The position numbers were made by a program, and so were the translations under genes. DNA of 64,000 nucleotides from positions 1,736,001 through 1,800,000 of the forward strand of contig JAJNNQ010000100.1 of the NCBI GenBank assembly GCA_027886175.1, read 5' to 3'. The stretch comes from Phylloscopus collybita. Lineage: Eukaryota > Chordata > Aves > Passeriformes > Phylloscopidae. The notes below the pieces were generated by a model, which worked only from the letters and a program-made list of their open reading frames with translations, was not told the DNA's origin and did no database searches. The stretch's first letter is position 1. Every line of letters begins with the position of its first letter. This document shows, one piece after another, positions 20,693-32,079 of the stretch.

Positions 20693-23475
20693 GGCACACA
20701 CTCCTTAACCCCACTGCAGCCCAAGGTCAGCAGTTGCATTCCTTTCAGCGTTTCAGCCCTTCCAAAAAAACATGTTGCTGCAGGAACAATGTGGAGCCTT
20801 TGCCGGGCAGCCATCGGAAGAGGGAACTGTATTAGCCCCGAAACACTTGAACTTTCCTGATAAAAGGAGCAGCAGGACGCAGCCCGGCCAAAAAGCCCTG
20901 AGTCAGGCAGCAAAGGCAGTCATGGGATGTGGCGCAGAAATAAAAAGGAGATACCGGCCTCCTGCTCCCGTTCCCGCTCTTCTCCAAAGTGGGGGAGCTG
21001 ATCTCTTGGGCCCACAGGAAGGGGGATCCGTGCCCTGGGCATGGAGCAGTGGTGTAGGGCTGGCACAGAGGCCTTTTCCAATTATCTCCCAAAACAATGG
21101 ATTCCGGGAAGCTCCGGGTTCCTCGCTCCTGCCGTGCCCCGCTTGTTCATGTCCCTCTCTCCAGGCAGCACCGACTCTCTGCCCTGGCTGTGCCTCTGTG
21201 GAAGGTCTGGGCTGGTTTTCCCTCCCCAGTGTTCTCCAAGGTGGCTCATGTTGCTTGTTTTTTGCGGCAGGACGGACGGCAGGCACGGAAAACATCCTCG
21301 GAACATCCTCAGAACATCCTCAGAACATCCTCTTCCTTTGGCCAGCACAGCTGCGTCCGACCCCAAACCCACCACCACCACCCAGCGCCCCGCGGCTCCG
21401 TCCCCAGCCCTGCTGCTCCCACCTTGGGCAGCGCTGTCCTTCCCTTTCCCAGGGATGTGGGTGTCCCCTCAGGGCTGGGAATGTCCCAAGGCACTGGGAT
21501 GGATGCGGACACAGGTGACCATGCCTTCGGGGCGCTGCCTGGTGGCACCCCCGGGGGGCTGCCCCTCTCCAGGAACCCGGCATCACCTGTGCCCGTCTGT
21601 GCCACTGCCTCCTCCTTGCACAAACTCCTGCAGCTCCCGTGGGGAAAGCACTGCTCTCTTCCCAAGCCCTGATTGCCGAGCTGGCCTCATCGCAACTTGG
21701 CCAAAGGGGAAGCTGCAGCTTGCTTGCTTGCTAGGTGGCCTCGTGATTCACCGTGGAAAATAAGACCTTGCCCAACCTCGCCACTTCGGATGCCGAGGTG
21801 TAAATCCCGGCTGGAGGCGGCTTTCCCCGGGATGCCAGGGATGGTCCACGGCCGTGACTCCGCGCCGGGCTGGGGACAGCGTGGGGGTGTCCCCCGGGGG
21901 CTCAGGAGGCGGAAGAGCTGCGGCAGACACAAAACCCGACCCAACCCCGGCGCCCACGGGCCCTGGAAGGAGCTGCCTGGCAGAGCCTCCCTCGCCGGCG
22001 CGGCTCCAGCGCCGCCCTCCTGCCCTGCAGCCCCGGCAGGGACGTGCGCCGGGCTCTCGGCAGAACTGGTTTGGCCGTGGCCAGCCCGGCTCCTGCCCTC
22101 GCTCCCCGAGCATCCCCCCTTGCAGGGAGAGCCATCCTGGGATGCAGCCCCGGCACGGTGCCCAAGGGGCTGGCAGGGATCCCTGGCACCCTGGCACGGC
22201 CGGCAGGGCACGGGGCTGGTGGCACCGGTGCCATTTCTCCATTAGCCACGGTGAATGGCTTCGCTGCTCCCCATGGCCAACACCACCAGCTGCTGAGCAC
22301 GGTGCCGACGGTGCCAACCCTTCTGCTGGAGCTGGGGCCTGCAGGGATGCTCACGGCTGTGGGAGAGGAGGGCGACTTCTGCCAGCATCACCCAGAGGTG
22401 GGAAACACCTGGGGATGGCTGGGAGAGCTCCCCAGGCTGGGCTCTGCTCCCCCACAGCGGGTCCCCCAGTGTCACCCATCCCAAGGGCCGGGATGGGCAG
22501 AGCCCCTGCGGGGGCAGCTGTGCCACGGGGCTCCGAGCAGCCTCCTGGGTGCCACCGTGCCAGGGCTGGCACCTGCCTGGAGCTGTTTGCTCAAGAGGGG
22601 AGGGGTTGGCAGGCAGGCAGCGCCCGTGGGTGTAGCAGACATGTGGGACGCGGGGATGCCACCCCGGGGATGCCAGGAGCTGGGGCTCCGTGGGGCTGGG
22701 AGGCTGAGGGAGCCCCGGGATGTGCAGAAAATTCCGGTTTCGGGAGAGGAGCTGGGAGGCCCTGCTCATCCCCGGAGCAAAGCTTCCCCACCCGCGGGGT
22801 AGCACCTCCCCGAACAACCCCCACCCACCCCGGCCCGGATGGGGAAACTGAGGCACGGAGGTGGCAGGGATGGAGAAGTGCAGCTGCCTCAGGGAGCAGA
22901 GGGAAAAACGAGGGGAAAAAAAAAAACAAACCAAAAAACCACCAAACCGAAACAAAACGAAAAGCAGCAAGCAGGAGAGGTTGAAACAGAGTCACCTGAA
23001 AGGGAAGGAGCGACTCAGGGAGGGAAGGCAGCGGGAAGGAGCGGGCAGGAGGCGTGCCGGGAGCATCCCACGCCACCGGCTCACCACGCCGCCGCTAAAA
23101 ATAGACGTGGCTGGGTTGGCCACTGTCATCTTTAGAAGAAACGCAATTTTCCAAGCTCCGGGGAAGGACGGCTCCCACGGCCCGACCCCTGCCCGGCTCC
23201 ACCATCCCCTTCCCGGCATCGCCGCCGAGCCCACGCGGGACCGGGGAGCAGCTGAGCGTGCATAGGAGGAAAGGAAAAAAAAAAGAAAAAAATAAAAACC
23301 ACCCAGCCCAACAACACCCGGTGGCTTTAACAGCGCAGATCGCGCTCGTTATCTGCCACCATCTAATGGCAATTAAAGATAATCCACGCGCAAAAAGGAT
23401 GACGGTGTTTTCACCTCCTCCCCACCCCCCTCCCCTCGCCCGTTCGCTCGGCGGAGCAGAATGGAAGATAATCAT

Positions 23476-23476
<1 letters not shown>

Positions 23477-23509
<33 letters not shown>
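23477..23509. repeat. Poly(A) tract
   Basis: About 31 uninterrupted A. No LINE body is recognisable beside it. Confidence 0.95.
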
Positions 23510-23511
<2 letters not shown>

Positions 23512-23539
23512 AAAGCTCTCATCAAACTAATGCAACATC

Positions 23540-23850
23540 TGCAGCCGATAACAGGCGCTGGGAGAGCTCGGCTTCTCAACCCAGCTCGCTCCACGTGGAG
23601 GGGGGAAAAAGCCACCCCACCACCTTGAGAAATCAAAACACACGCCCAGCTGCCCCCCATCAGATAATTAAAGTGCCTGCGTTAATCACGTTTGCAATGG
23701 AACAAATTGTTGGAGCCCTTTTGCCCCTCTTCGCTGTGTTTGTTGTTGTAGCGAATCCTGCTCCGGTCTGGTGGGGAGAGATAAGTGGCCCTTATCAAGG
23801 CTGGCAATCTCTATCAGGATGGAGATCGGGGCTTGGCGCTTATCGGGAGC
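23540..23850. promoter_or_regulatory. GATA cluster with an inverted pair, ZFPM1 intron 1
   Basis: CGATAAC (about 23546), AGATAAT (23662-23668), AGATAAG and CTTATCA facing each other across TGGCC (23779-23797), CTATCA (23811-23816) and CTTATCG (23839-23845). The region between 23640 and 23760 is AT-rich and of non-repeat character. The inverted pair resembles double-GATA elements of haematopoietic genes. Confidence 0.5.
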
Positions 23851-23986
23851 TCAGATCTACTGCAGCTGAGCGCGGAATAAAAAAGGGAAAAGGAAAAAAA
23901 AAAACCGCCATAAAAAAAAAAATAATAACCACAAACAGGCCCCTGTAACTATGACAAAACATTCGCTTCCAGCTCGCTTAGGAACA

Positions 23987-23987
<1 letters not shown>

Positions 23988-24039
<52 letters not shown>

Positions 24040-24061
24040 AAAAAGAAAAGGAAAAAAAAAA
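23988..24061. repeat. Long poly(A) tract
   Basis: About 48 uninterrupted A followed by A-rich sequence with single G. No retrotransposon body is recognisable. Confidence 0.95.
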
Positions 24062-24099
24062 GTGTATTAAAAGAACAAGGGAGGGGGAGGCACATCAGC

Positions 24100-24300
24100 G
24101 CGATGAGATCAATCTCCCGCTTATCAGGCTCCCCCATCGCAGGACCCGGCGCTGCGAAAGCACCGGCAGCTGCCAGAGCCTCGCTCATCAGCTGGGCGCC
24201 CCGCGCTCCCATGTTTGAAGTTAATAAATATAACAGGCTATCTGGGTTGGAGATCAGCTCCTGCTCCCTATCAGCCCCTCACATCTATCTACCAGCAGAA
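24100..24300. promoter_or_regulatory. GATA-motif cluster in ZFPM1 intron 1
   Basis: CTTATCAGG near 24119, CTATCAG near 24268 and two TATCT words near 24285, plus several GATC-like words, lie in a mixed island right after a long poly(A) tract. Motif content only. Confidence 0.3.
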
Positions 24301-24659
24301 CAAAAGACAGACACACACATTAAAAAAAGAGAGGAGGAAAAAAAAAAAAAATAACCCACCCCATCAAGCAGCAGCTGCAGGGAGGTTGGTGGCACGGGCA
24401 GGGATGGAAAGAAACTGTCCTCTCCGGGCAGGAACCCCCCCCACCCCCAAAAAAAAATGAAAGGGAGAGATGCTCGGGGTGTTTTCTCCGCTATCAAAAG
24501 CCACCATCGCGATGCAATCGGCTTTCAAAGCCTCCCCACCGCGTGCCACCGCCGCTGCCGGGGGGGCTCCGAGGGAGGGAGGGAGCGGCACCCCCGGCTC
24601 CTCCATCCCCGCACGGCTCCAGCCCGGAAAGGCACGGAGAAGAGGAAGGTTAAAGCAGC

Positions 24660-25020
24660 TGGTTAAATATAGTCCGGTGTCTGATCTTTGTCTTTTATCG
24701 CAGCTGGCGATCGCCCGGCTCTCCCGGCGATCTCCCCGCCAGCCTTAATCTGCGCCTCGCATCGTGCTTCGAAAAAAAACAATAAAAAAACCAAAAACAC
24801 AACAAAACCCCAACCCCACAAGAGAAGGCGAAGCCGGAGCGAGAAACATCGCGTCACCCAAGGAAAAAAAAAAAAAAAAATCAAAAAATCAGCAGATACC
24901 AATCTGGAGGAGGTTTTTAATGCTCCAGCCCGAGATGATAAGGAGGATAGACTTTGTGGAAACAGGTCCGGTCTGTACATGAGAGGAGTCTGGTTACCGG
25001 AGCCCTGATTCATGCATACC
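24660..25020. other. Mixed island in ZFPM1 intron 1
   Basis: TTTTATCGCAGCTGGCGATC near 24694 and GATGATAAGGAGGATAG near 24936 sit in complex sequence separated by an A-rich stretch (24768-24890). Called on composition and two GATA words. Confidence 0.3.
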
Positions 25021-25534
25021 TTCCCTGATGGAGCAGCGGCAGGGCGCTCTCGCCGCGCTCGCCGCCTCTAATGACTGTTTTCATGTTGACACATACAGGA
25101 AGGCTTCCAAGCTCGCAGCTTTTTTAATCAGTTTTGGCCATCGCCGGCGGCCTGAGATCAGCCTCCCACTTTATCATCTCTTCACATCTCTGCAGAAAAA
25201 GCAGCAGAGAGGAAGGAGATACGAGGAGCTGCCACCGCCGGCCGAGCCGAACCGAGCTGCCACGGCCTCGTCCTGGCCCGGTTTGCCCCGCGGAACCGGA
25301 GCTGGGATCGGGCATCCCGCGGGGAGCGCTGTCATTCCAGCGCTGCCGCTCTGAAAGCTCCCGGTGGAAGGAGCCGGAGTTACCCAGGCAAGGCTGGCGG
25401 GGGCTCTTCGCCGAAATCGAGCCGCGGAAGTTGGATAAAGCCAAAGGAGAGAAAAAAAAAAGTATCCCGAAAAAAAAAAAAAAAAAAGAGGCAGCTGGGA
25501 CTATTTTTAACTCTCCCCGGGTAAAAGTCTAGCT

Positions 25535-25680
25535 GAGCGTTATCACCACAGCAATCACCCCAGGCAGGGAAACAGGTAGGTGCAACTCAGCCTTGCAATT
25601 ATTTCAGGAGAAAGATAAAGGTAGATTATCACATGGTGGCCAGCCTTCCCTATCCTCCCATCTCTCTCTTATCGCCAGCT
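25535..25680. promoter_or_regulatory. GATA-motif cluster in ZFPM1 intron 1
   Basis: GTTATCACC near 25540, AGATAAA (25613-25619) and TTATCA (25626-25631) eight bases apart, and CTTATCG near 25669. About 1.1 kb inside intron 1. Confidence 0.4.
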
Positions 25681-26351
25681 TGCATCGACTCGAGGGGGAA
25701 AGAAAAAAAAAAAACACACACACACACACCGGAGAGGAAGGAGAAAAGCCAAGCTGAGCCCGGAACCGAAAAAACTTCCAGCACTTTGCAGGATTTCTCT
25801 GCCCCGCCGGTACATCCTGGCTGGAGCAAAACAAGAGCCCGGCCCCATGGGGTTGGATCGCGGCCAGCGCGACCCTCGGGAATCGCCGTTCCACAGGGAG
25901 GGACAGCGACAGCGACACGGCAGAAGTCCCGTGGGACCCTGTGGCGGCTCCTCCCGGCCCCGTCCCACCTGGGCTGGGATGCCCAGCGGGACCCGGGGGG
26001 ACACCGGGCAGCGCGGCCGGAGGGGAGGATGGCACATGGGGACCGGGGCACGGCGGGTCCAGCGGACGGGGGTCCCCGTGCGGGCAGGGGAGCCCCGGCA
26101 GGGTCAGGGTGGTGTGAGCAGCCCCTGGCAGGGCTGGGGGATCCCAGCGGGGATGGAGACCCCCGGGCGGGGCGGATCGGAGAGCCCCTGGCGGGGTGAA
26201 GGGGCCGTAAGCGGGATAAGCAGCCCTTGGCAGGGCTGGGGTGGCCCGGCGGCGATGGGGAGCCCCGGCTGGGGGGGTTTGGGGAGCCCCGGGTGGGGAG
26301 GTTTGGGGAGCCCCCGGCCCCGGCTGCCGGCGCTGGATGGGAGGCAGGCGG

Positions 26352-26442
26352 CGGAGATAAGATCACAATTTCAGGCCGTCCCGACAGAGCGATGTTATCA
26401 GGACGGGACTTGCAGAACGGAATATTTTAAAGCCTTATCGGG
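26352..26442. promoter_or_regulatory. GATA-motif cluster just inside ZFPM1 intron 1
   Basis: Three GATA-family motifs within 90 bp, starting about 320 bp downstream of the exon 1 donor: AGATAAG at 26355-26361, TTATCA at 26395-26400 and TTATCG at 26435-26440. The proximity to the promoter suits autoregulation by GATA-FOG complexes. Binding is inferred only. Confidence 0.5.
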
Positions 26443-27230
26443 GCCCCCATCGGGAGCCGGTACCGGAGCCACCGCGCTGGCGGGGGGGAGGCGGCGCGGG
26501 AGGGGGGAGCGGCGGCCACAGAGACCAAAGGCGGGCGAGCGGCCGGTAGCGGGAAGGGGCACCCACGGCGGCCGTTCCGGGTGTGTCCCGGCTGTATCCC
26601 CGGTGTGTCCCGGGAGTACCGAGGGATCCGGGGGGAGGGGGTGCCAGAACGCTGCCGCCGAAGGGGTGGCGCAAAAAAAAAAAAAATAAGAGGAAGGGTG
26701 GGGGGGGGCGGCGGTGCGGCCAGCACAGAACGGGGGAAGGGGTGCCGCTAGCGGCCACTCACGTTTGATCTGCCGGGGGTTGCTCTGTTTCCTCCTGGAC
26801 ATCGCTCGGCGAGGGGCGAGCCCGGCGCCCCGGCTGGCGGCTGGGCGGGCGGCAGGTGGGTGGCGGCGGGCGGGCCCCCGGCTGCTCGCATGCCCGCCCG
26901 CCCGCCCGCGGGGCCGGGCCGGGCCGGGGCCGGGGCCGAGGCCGGGCCGGGGCCGGGCCGTGCTCGGCGGAGCGAAGCCGCCGCCGCCGCCGCCGCGGGA
27001 TTTTCTCAATGGGCGCCGCGCCGGATCGAACCCGCCGAGCGCTCCGGGGGGCGGGGCCTGCGCCGCCGCCGCGGCCGCCCATAGGCCCCCGCCCCCCCGC
27101 CGGACACGCCCACCGGATGGCGCGCGCGGCGGGGGGCGGGGCCGCGGTGGAGGGCGGGGCTAACGGCGAAAGGGGCGTGGCCGCTCGCGGCTCGATCCCG
27201 GCTCGGGGGGGGGCTCCGCGCGCTCCCCTG
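26400..27230 (-). promoter_or_regulatory. ZFPM1: ZFPM1 CpG-island promoter and 5'UTR region
   Basis: Extremely CpG-dense DNA surrounds exon 1. It contains several GC boxes (GGGGCGGGGCC near 27048-27058, 27133-27143 and 27153-27160), a CCGGGC/GGCCGG hexamer-like run at about 26890-26960 and a short (GGC)n tract at about 26979-26996 that would lie in the 5'UTR. I see no TATA box in a sensible place, so dispersed initiation is likely. The transcription start cannot be placed from sequence. Confidence 0.75.
26763..26802 (-). CDS. ZFPM1: ZFPM1 (FOG1) coding exon 1: NuRD-binding repression motif
   Basis: Reverse strand reads ATG then MSRRKQSNPRQIK and the first base of an Arg codon, then a consensus donor C|GTGAGT (GT at 26762-26761). 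This is the invariant N terminus of FOG proteins. In mammals these residues form the FOG repression motif that binds the RBBP4/7-MTA part of the NuRD complex. FOG1 is the nuclear multi-zinc-finger cofactor of GATA1/2/3, needed in mammals for erythroid and megakaryocyte development. The exon ends in phase 1 and joins exon 2 to restore Arg14 (IKR-SL). The start has G at -3. The exon sits in a CpG island. The frame stays open upstream to 27009, but without an ATG, so the known start is kept. Confidence 0.95.
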
Positions 27231-28654
27231 GGGGTCCCCAAAATCTGTCCCCAAAATCTGTCCCCAGCCCCGCTCTGGGAGCGCCGTGAGGCTCCACCCT
27301 CTGCTTTGGGTCTCTGGCCCCGCCCCGTTAGGTCGGATCCCGCTTTTGGGTTCCGCGACCCAGCCTCGGCATCCCAAAGTCTCCCTTTGGGGTCCTCAGT
27401 CCTTCTTTGGGTTCCCCAAACTCCCCTTTGGGGTCCCCTGTGACCTCTCTGGAAGCTCCTACGCTCACAGCAATCCCCCCGCGGGGACCTCAGTGTCCTC
27501 ACTGGGTCCCAATTCACCTCTCCCAGATGCTCAAAGCCTCTTATGGGGGCCCCCCAAACCTTTCAGTGGGGTCCCCAGGGGGTCTCTTTCGATCCCTTAG
27601 AACCCCTCGCGTTTCCAGATGAATGGTCCAAAACCTCCCCCTTGTGACTTCCATGGCCACTGTCACCCTGGCCCAGGGTAGGGGACACCCCGGGACACCC
27701 TGGGGGTAGTGTAGGGGTCCTGGGGTGCCCCCTTGGCATCATCCCAGCCAGGTGACCTGTGAGCATGAAGACATTTTGGGGTGAAATGTGAGTTAAACAG
27801 GAGCCACTTGGATGTTGGATCCATAACGGGAACATTTTCCTGTGAAAATAAACATTTTCTCCCAAACTGGACCTTGCCGTGGCTGATCTTGGATCAGGGG
27901 GAATTGCCAGTGGCGATGCCTGGTGGTGCCCAAGTAATGATGGAGTTTTTGGATCAGTGGAGGGGGGTGGTGGGCACAGCTTGGTCAAATCCCTTCTCCA
28001 TCTATCCCTGGACATTGGATGCGCATTCCCCCCCCCCCCCCTTTTTCTTTTTTTTTAAAGGGTTTTTAATTAACTTCCTGTTTCAATGGTGGGATAATGA
28101 GTTTTAAGCAGCACATGATTCCAGTAAAGAGGTCAAACCGGCAATGAGGATGTCAAAAGAAATTAAGTTAGGAATTAAGAAGAGATCCAGGGGAGAAAAA
28201 AAAAAACCAAACCCCAACCCTATGGAAGGAGGGAAACGCTGCTGAGGACAAGGCTCTGCTGCCTTCCCCCCCCCCACCTTGGCTGACCACCCCCCAAAAC
28301 GATCCTGGCGGCGCCTTTCACCTCGAGTGGCCTCGAATCGCCGCCTTCCTGGAGACCAAACCCCCCGGGGGAGCAGCTCTGCTTCCAGAGCCTTTCCCTC
28401 CCTTCCCAGCCCGGCTTTGCCAGGCCCAGCCCAAGGAGCCCAGAGCTCTGTGTCAGTCCTGCTGCTTCTGACTCCACCAGGGGGTCAGAAATCCACCGTC
28501 CCTGCTGATGGGCAGCCCAAATCCACCCTGATTCAGTCGGGGGTCTCCAGCCTCCCCCCCCCCGGGCTGGGCTGCGGGGGTTTTGGGGCTGGGGGGCACC
28601 GCAGACCCAGCCGGTTCCTCTGGCACCCCCCTGGATCTCCCATGGCATCCACCT

Positions 28655-28725
28655 GGCGTGTTTGCTTACGCCGAGATAATTCGGCGACCGTTTAATTAAA
28701 CACAACAGCACTAATTGAATGGGTT
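28655..28725. other. AT-rich island with a perfect hairpin around a GATA word
   Basis: CGCCGA-GATAAT-TCGGCG (28669-28686) is an inverted repeat with 6-bp arms, followed by TTTAATTAAAC and TAATTG homeodomain-like words. The block contrasts with GC-rich flanks. Confidence 0.4.
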
Positions 28726-29234
28726 TGAGGGGCTGGGGGGTGAGCGAACGCCCAGGAGGCGCCCAAATTTCCCCTCCGCGGGAGGCAGCAGGAGGGATGG
28801 GGGCTCTTTGTGCTGGAAGAAGCAGCGGCAGCATCTCGAGGGGGCACGGGGACATTCTCACACCCACGGGGGGGGGGGCTGCGTCCTCCCCCCCAAAAAA
28901 ATGCCCCCAAAGCCTCGCTGGAGCCGGTGGGTGCGGAGGAAACAAACAGGTTGCAGCCCTTCCCCTGGCACATTCCTCGCCAATGTCCCTTTTATTCCCT
29001 TCTTGCCACCATCCCACAGCCCCTTAGACCCCTCCAGCCTGACAATTCGCAAGTCTCAACCACCACCCGAGCGCTGGATCCAGCTCGGGGACATCCCCAA
29101 ATCCGGCATCCCCTGGTGGGGGGGACACCCATGGGTGGCGGGGACAGTGACAGTGACAGTGACAGCGGCAGGGCTGGGTGTCTCCCCGCTCCCTTCCCGC
29201 GGCCGCGGTGTTTGCGGAGAGATTGTTCCAGGGG

Positions 29235-29420
29235 AGCCGAGTAAATAGCGTGTTTTTTTCCCGAGGAGTGAATTACACGCCTGCAGAGCAGAGATAATGC
29301 GGGAGCAGCCGTTCCCCCCATTGTGAGCGAGGTGACATCTTTTTATGGAGCTGTGTACATTTGTATTAGTGCCAATTAATCTGGCCTGATATTATTAGAG
29401 ACGCGGCGAGAGGAGGTGGC
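29235..29420. other. Candidate conserved non-coding island
   Basis: Mixed, non-repetitive sequence with GAGATAATG, CATCTTTTTATGGAGCTGTG, GCCAATTAATCTGG and GATATTATTAGAG in the middle of GC-rich filler. Called on composition alone. Confidence 0.35.
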
Positions 29421-29794
29421 GGCGCAGGAATGTCAATGGGAAGAGCCGAGGCGCTGCCTCTGCCGGATTTCAGGGCTCAGGGGGTGGCTGGGGAGGGGCA
29501 TCTTGGGGGGCTCTGCTGAGCCCCCCCCCCGAGGGAGCTGAGCGCCCGTGGGTGCCAGCTGCTGGCACGCTCTGCCAAGGTTACAAACCCAGCTTTTTTT
29601 TTTTTTTTTTTTCCCAGCTCAAAATACCCTATTTTAGGGGTTTTTTTTGTCCCAAGAGAGAGAACTGGCATTACGGTGCCCCACCTGCAGAAGGGCCCTG
29701 CCACCTGCTGGCAGGAGAACCTGGCCCTGGGTGCCACTTGTCACCAGCCTGTGGCTCAGCCAACAGCCCGGGGTCCTCCGTGCCTCGGGCAGGG

Positions 29795-29935
29795 CGGTGA
29801 CACGGGCAGGACACGGCTTGGACATGGCAGGGACACAGCCTGGGCAAGGTTTGGGCACGGTTTGGGCAGGGCTTAGGCACGGCCTGGGCATGTCCCTCCA
29901 TGACTTGGGCACGGCTCGGGCATGTCCTGTGCAGA
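29795..29935. repeat. Short GGGCACGG(T/C)TTGGGCA minisatellite
   Basis: About nine imperfect 15-bp units. Confidence 0.8.
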
Positions 29936-29984
29936 GAGGCTGCCCTGGAATTCCGGGCTGCCGGGAGCGGCGGTGGCAGCCTGG

Positions 29985-30215
29985 AAGGGTTTGGGATTAA
30001 AACAAACCGCAACCACGGAATTGTTCAGGTTTGAAAAGCCTCCAGGATCATCGAGCCTCAGCACTGCCAGGGCCACCACTGAACCATGTCCCCAAGTGCC
30101 ACATCCCAGTGGCTTTTAAATCCACTGCGACCCTGAGCAGCTGTGCCAGGGCGGGACAAACCTTCCCGTGAAGAAATTTTCCCAGTATCCAACCTAAACC
30201 TCCCCTGGCACAAAT
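29985..30215 (-). mobile_element. CR1 LINE 3'-end fragment, reverse orientation
   Basis: CCAGGATCATCGAGCCTCAG, CACTGCCAGGGCCACCACTG, AACCATGTCCC, TGGCTTTTAAATCCA, GTGAAGAAATTTTCCCAGTA and CCTAAACCTCCCCTGGC are the antisense CR1 signature. Confidence 0.88.
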
Positions 30216-31589
30216 GATGCTGGCTGCTCCTGAAACCAGCTGGGAACCTGTGGATGAGCAGCCCCCACATCCCAAATCCAAGCCTGGGATGTCTCAGTGC
30301 TTATTTCCCCCTCCCTCTTATTGATCTCCTCCTGGAGGAACGACGTTCCAACTCCCCAAAGGAGCAATCCAGCCAATTCCTGGGCTTCAGGAGTATCACT
30401 GCTGGCAGGGCAGCACCCCTGGGGGCTGCATGGCTCCCGTGCTCCTGTTCCCACTCTTCACAGGCCCCAGGGCTCCAGGTTTTCCTGCAGGAATTCGGCA
30501 CCAGGGATGCAGGATCCCGCTGGTCTGTCTGGTCCCTGTCACGCACCCTGGGGAGGAAGGTGGGAGCTGGGCTTTAAAATTCCTGCTGTGCAAGGAAAGG
30601 CCAGATTTGACTCAAAGGCAAGGAAAAAAAAATAAAAATTTAAATCTTCAGCCCCTGCTTTGCAGCGTGACAACCATGGTGGATCCCGTTATCCTCCAGG
30701 CTTTATGGAGAGGCTTAAAGCACCTCCAGCTCAGGAACTTGGATGTGGGGCTGAGAAAAGAAAGGCTGGCTGGATTTGGGGGTGGGGGGGGGGGGAGGGT
30801 TTGAGGAGCAAACAGCTGGAGGAAAATTTAGGGTGGTGGCAAGAAGCCAAGAAATCCCCTGAGGGGCTCCATCAGCGCCAGGCACCTCCCATCAGACCCA
30901 CCCTGTACCCTCTGGGGCCAGCTGTGGAGCTGTCCCATCCCTGAGGATGTGGAGCCGGGAGCAGAGCGGCCCCAGATCCTGGGGGGTGCAGGGCTGGGAG
31001 CCCCAGATGTGCTGGGTCCCAGGGGAGCCCCCCTGTGCTGCTGGCCCCCGCTGAGCAGGGAGTTAATCCCCAGGCGGGAGAAGCTGCCCAGCTTTGCATC
31101 CTCACTGGAATTACAGTGACAGGGGCCTGCAATCTTCCAAGTGACAAATGCTGCTGGATAATGCAGGACTCAGCAAACCCGGGGGCTTTAGGGAGCTCAG
31201 AGGAGCTGAAGGGTGGGGGGGACTGAGGGGGTGGGATGTGGGTGAGAGCAGGGGGAAAGAACGGGGGGGAAAAAGCTACTCACATTTAGAGGGGAAGGAT
31301 TAATTCAATAGTTCAGCCCCCAGAGATGTGGGGACGATGCCAACATCTCCCTGGGGAGTGGCATTCCAGAGGGAGGAGAGACACCCCACTCGTGTCCTGG
31401 GCTTCCATAAAATGGGTGCAGCTTTGGGAAGGGGTCCCTGCACCCATCCCAGGGCCCTGAGGAAGGGTGCCATCCCTGCAGCATCCCCCTGGCTCCCAGG
31501 AGACTCAATTTCCAGGTGCCCAGGTGATGAATCTGGAGGTGTGGGAGAGCTCTGGTAACAACCAGGCGTGAAATTTTCCTCCTCCGCCC

Positions 31590-31900
31590 TGCAGGTTCAC
31601 TGCCCTGGTGAAATATAGCACAGGGAAAACATAAAAGTCCCATTTCCAGCTCCATAATATTTCCTGCCAAAACAAAGTAAAATGTGCCGCCTTAAATTTT
31701 CTGCAAAATTCTTTTGAGGTTATTTTTTTCCCTAAATTAAGCCATACTAATTATTTTCAGCCACTTTATCTCCACTCTGCAACACACCAGGAGGGTGCAG
31801 GCGGCAAGCATTTTAAGCCTCCATAAACAAAAGAGTAGTTTGGAAAATAATTCTATCAATTAATCAAATTAATCCTGCAGTTTTAGTTACAAGCCCCGAG
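31590..31900. other. Candidate conserved non-coding island
   Basis: About 300 bp of AT-rich, complex sequence (AAATTAAGCCATACTAATTA, ACTTTATCTCCAC, TCAATTAATCAAATTAATCC) between GC-rich segments. Two TAAT-rich homeodomain-type arrays and one TTATCT are visible. Confidence 0.4.
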
Positions 31901-32079
31901 TGGCGAGGATCCCAGCCGGCGGTGCCGAGCTATCTCTCACTGACAGCGGCTCCGTGTTGTGATTGCGGCAGTAATTAAAGGATGGAATACACCGCCTTTG
32001 TGGCGGCTCCTACCCCAGCCCAGCGGGGCTGCAGAGGTCAGCTTGAGGACAAAGTGGGGACGAGAGAGCTGGGCCTTCA

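Larger units (their letters stand above)
9804..26762 (-). other. ZFPM1 intron 1
   Basis: About 17 kb. It is a mosaic of minisatellites, homopolymer tracts, CR1 fragments and AT-rich islands with GATA motifs. AT-rich, non-repeat islands that may be conserved lie at about 10600-10860, 12030-12190, 20560-20700, 23640-23760 and 24660-25020. The GC-rich fillers at 17400-18150, 18470-18990 and 21000-22900 contain nothing I can name beyond a 15-bp CATCCTCAGAA-type repeat at about 21290-21335. Confidence 0.85.

Noticed and set aside
23988..24061. Poly(A) tract as the tail of a recent retrocopy
   Set aside because: No recognisable gene or LINE body precedes it on either strand, and no target-site duplication was evident.
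26398..27009. N-terminally extended ZFPM1 exon 1 frame from 27009
   Set aside because: The upstream start is TTG, not ATG, in the GC-rich leader, and the known FOG1 N terminus is MSRRKQ. The 3' part of the frame is intron.
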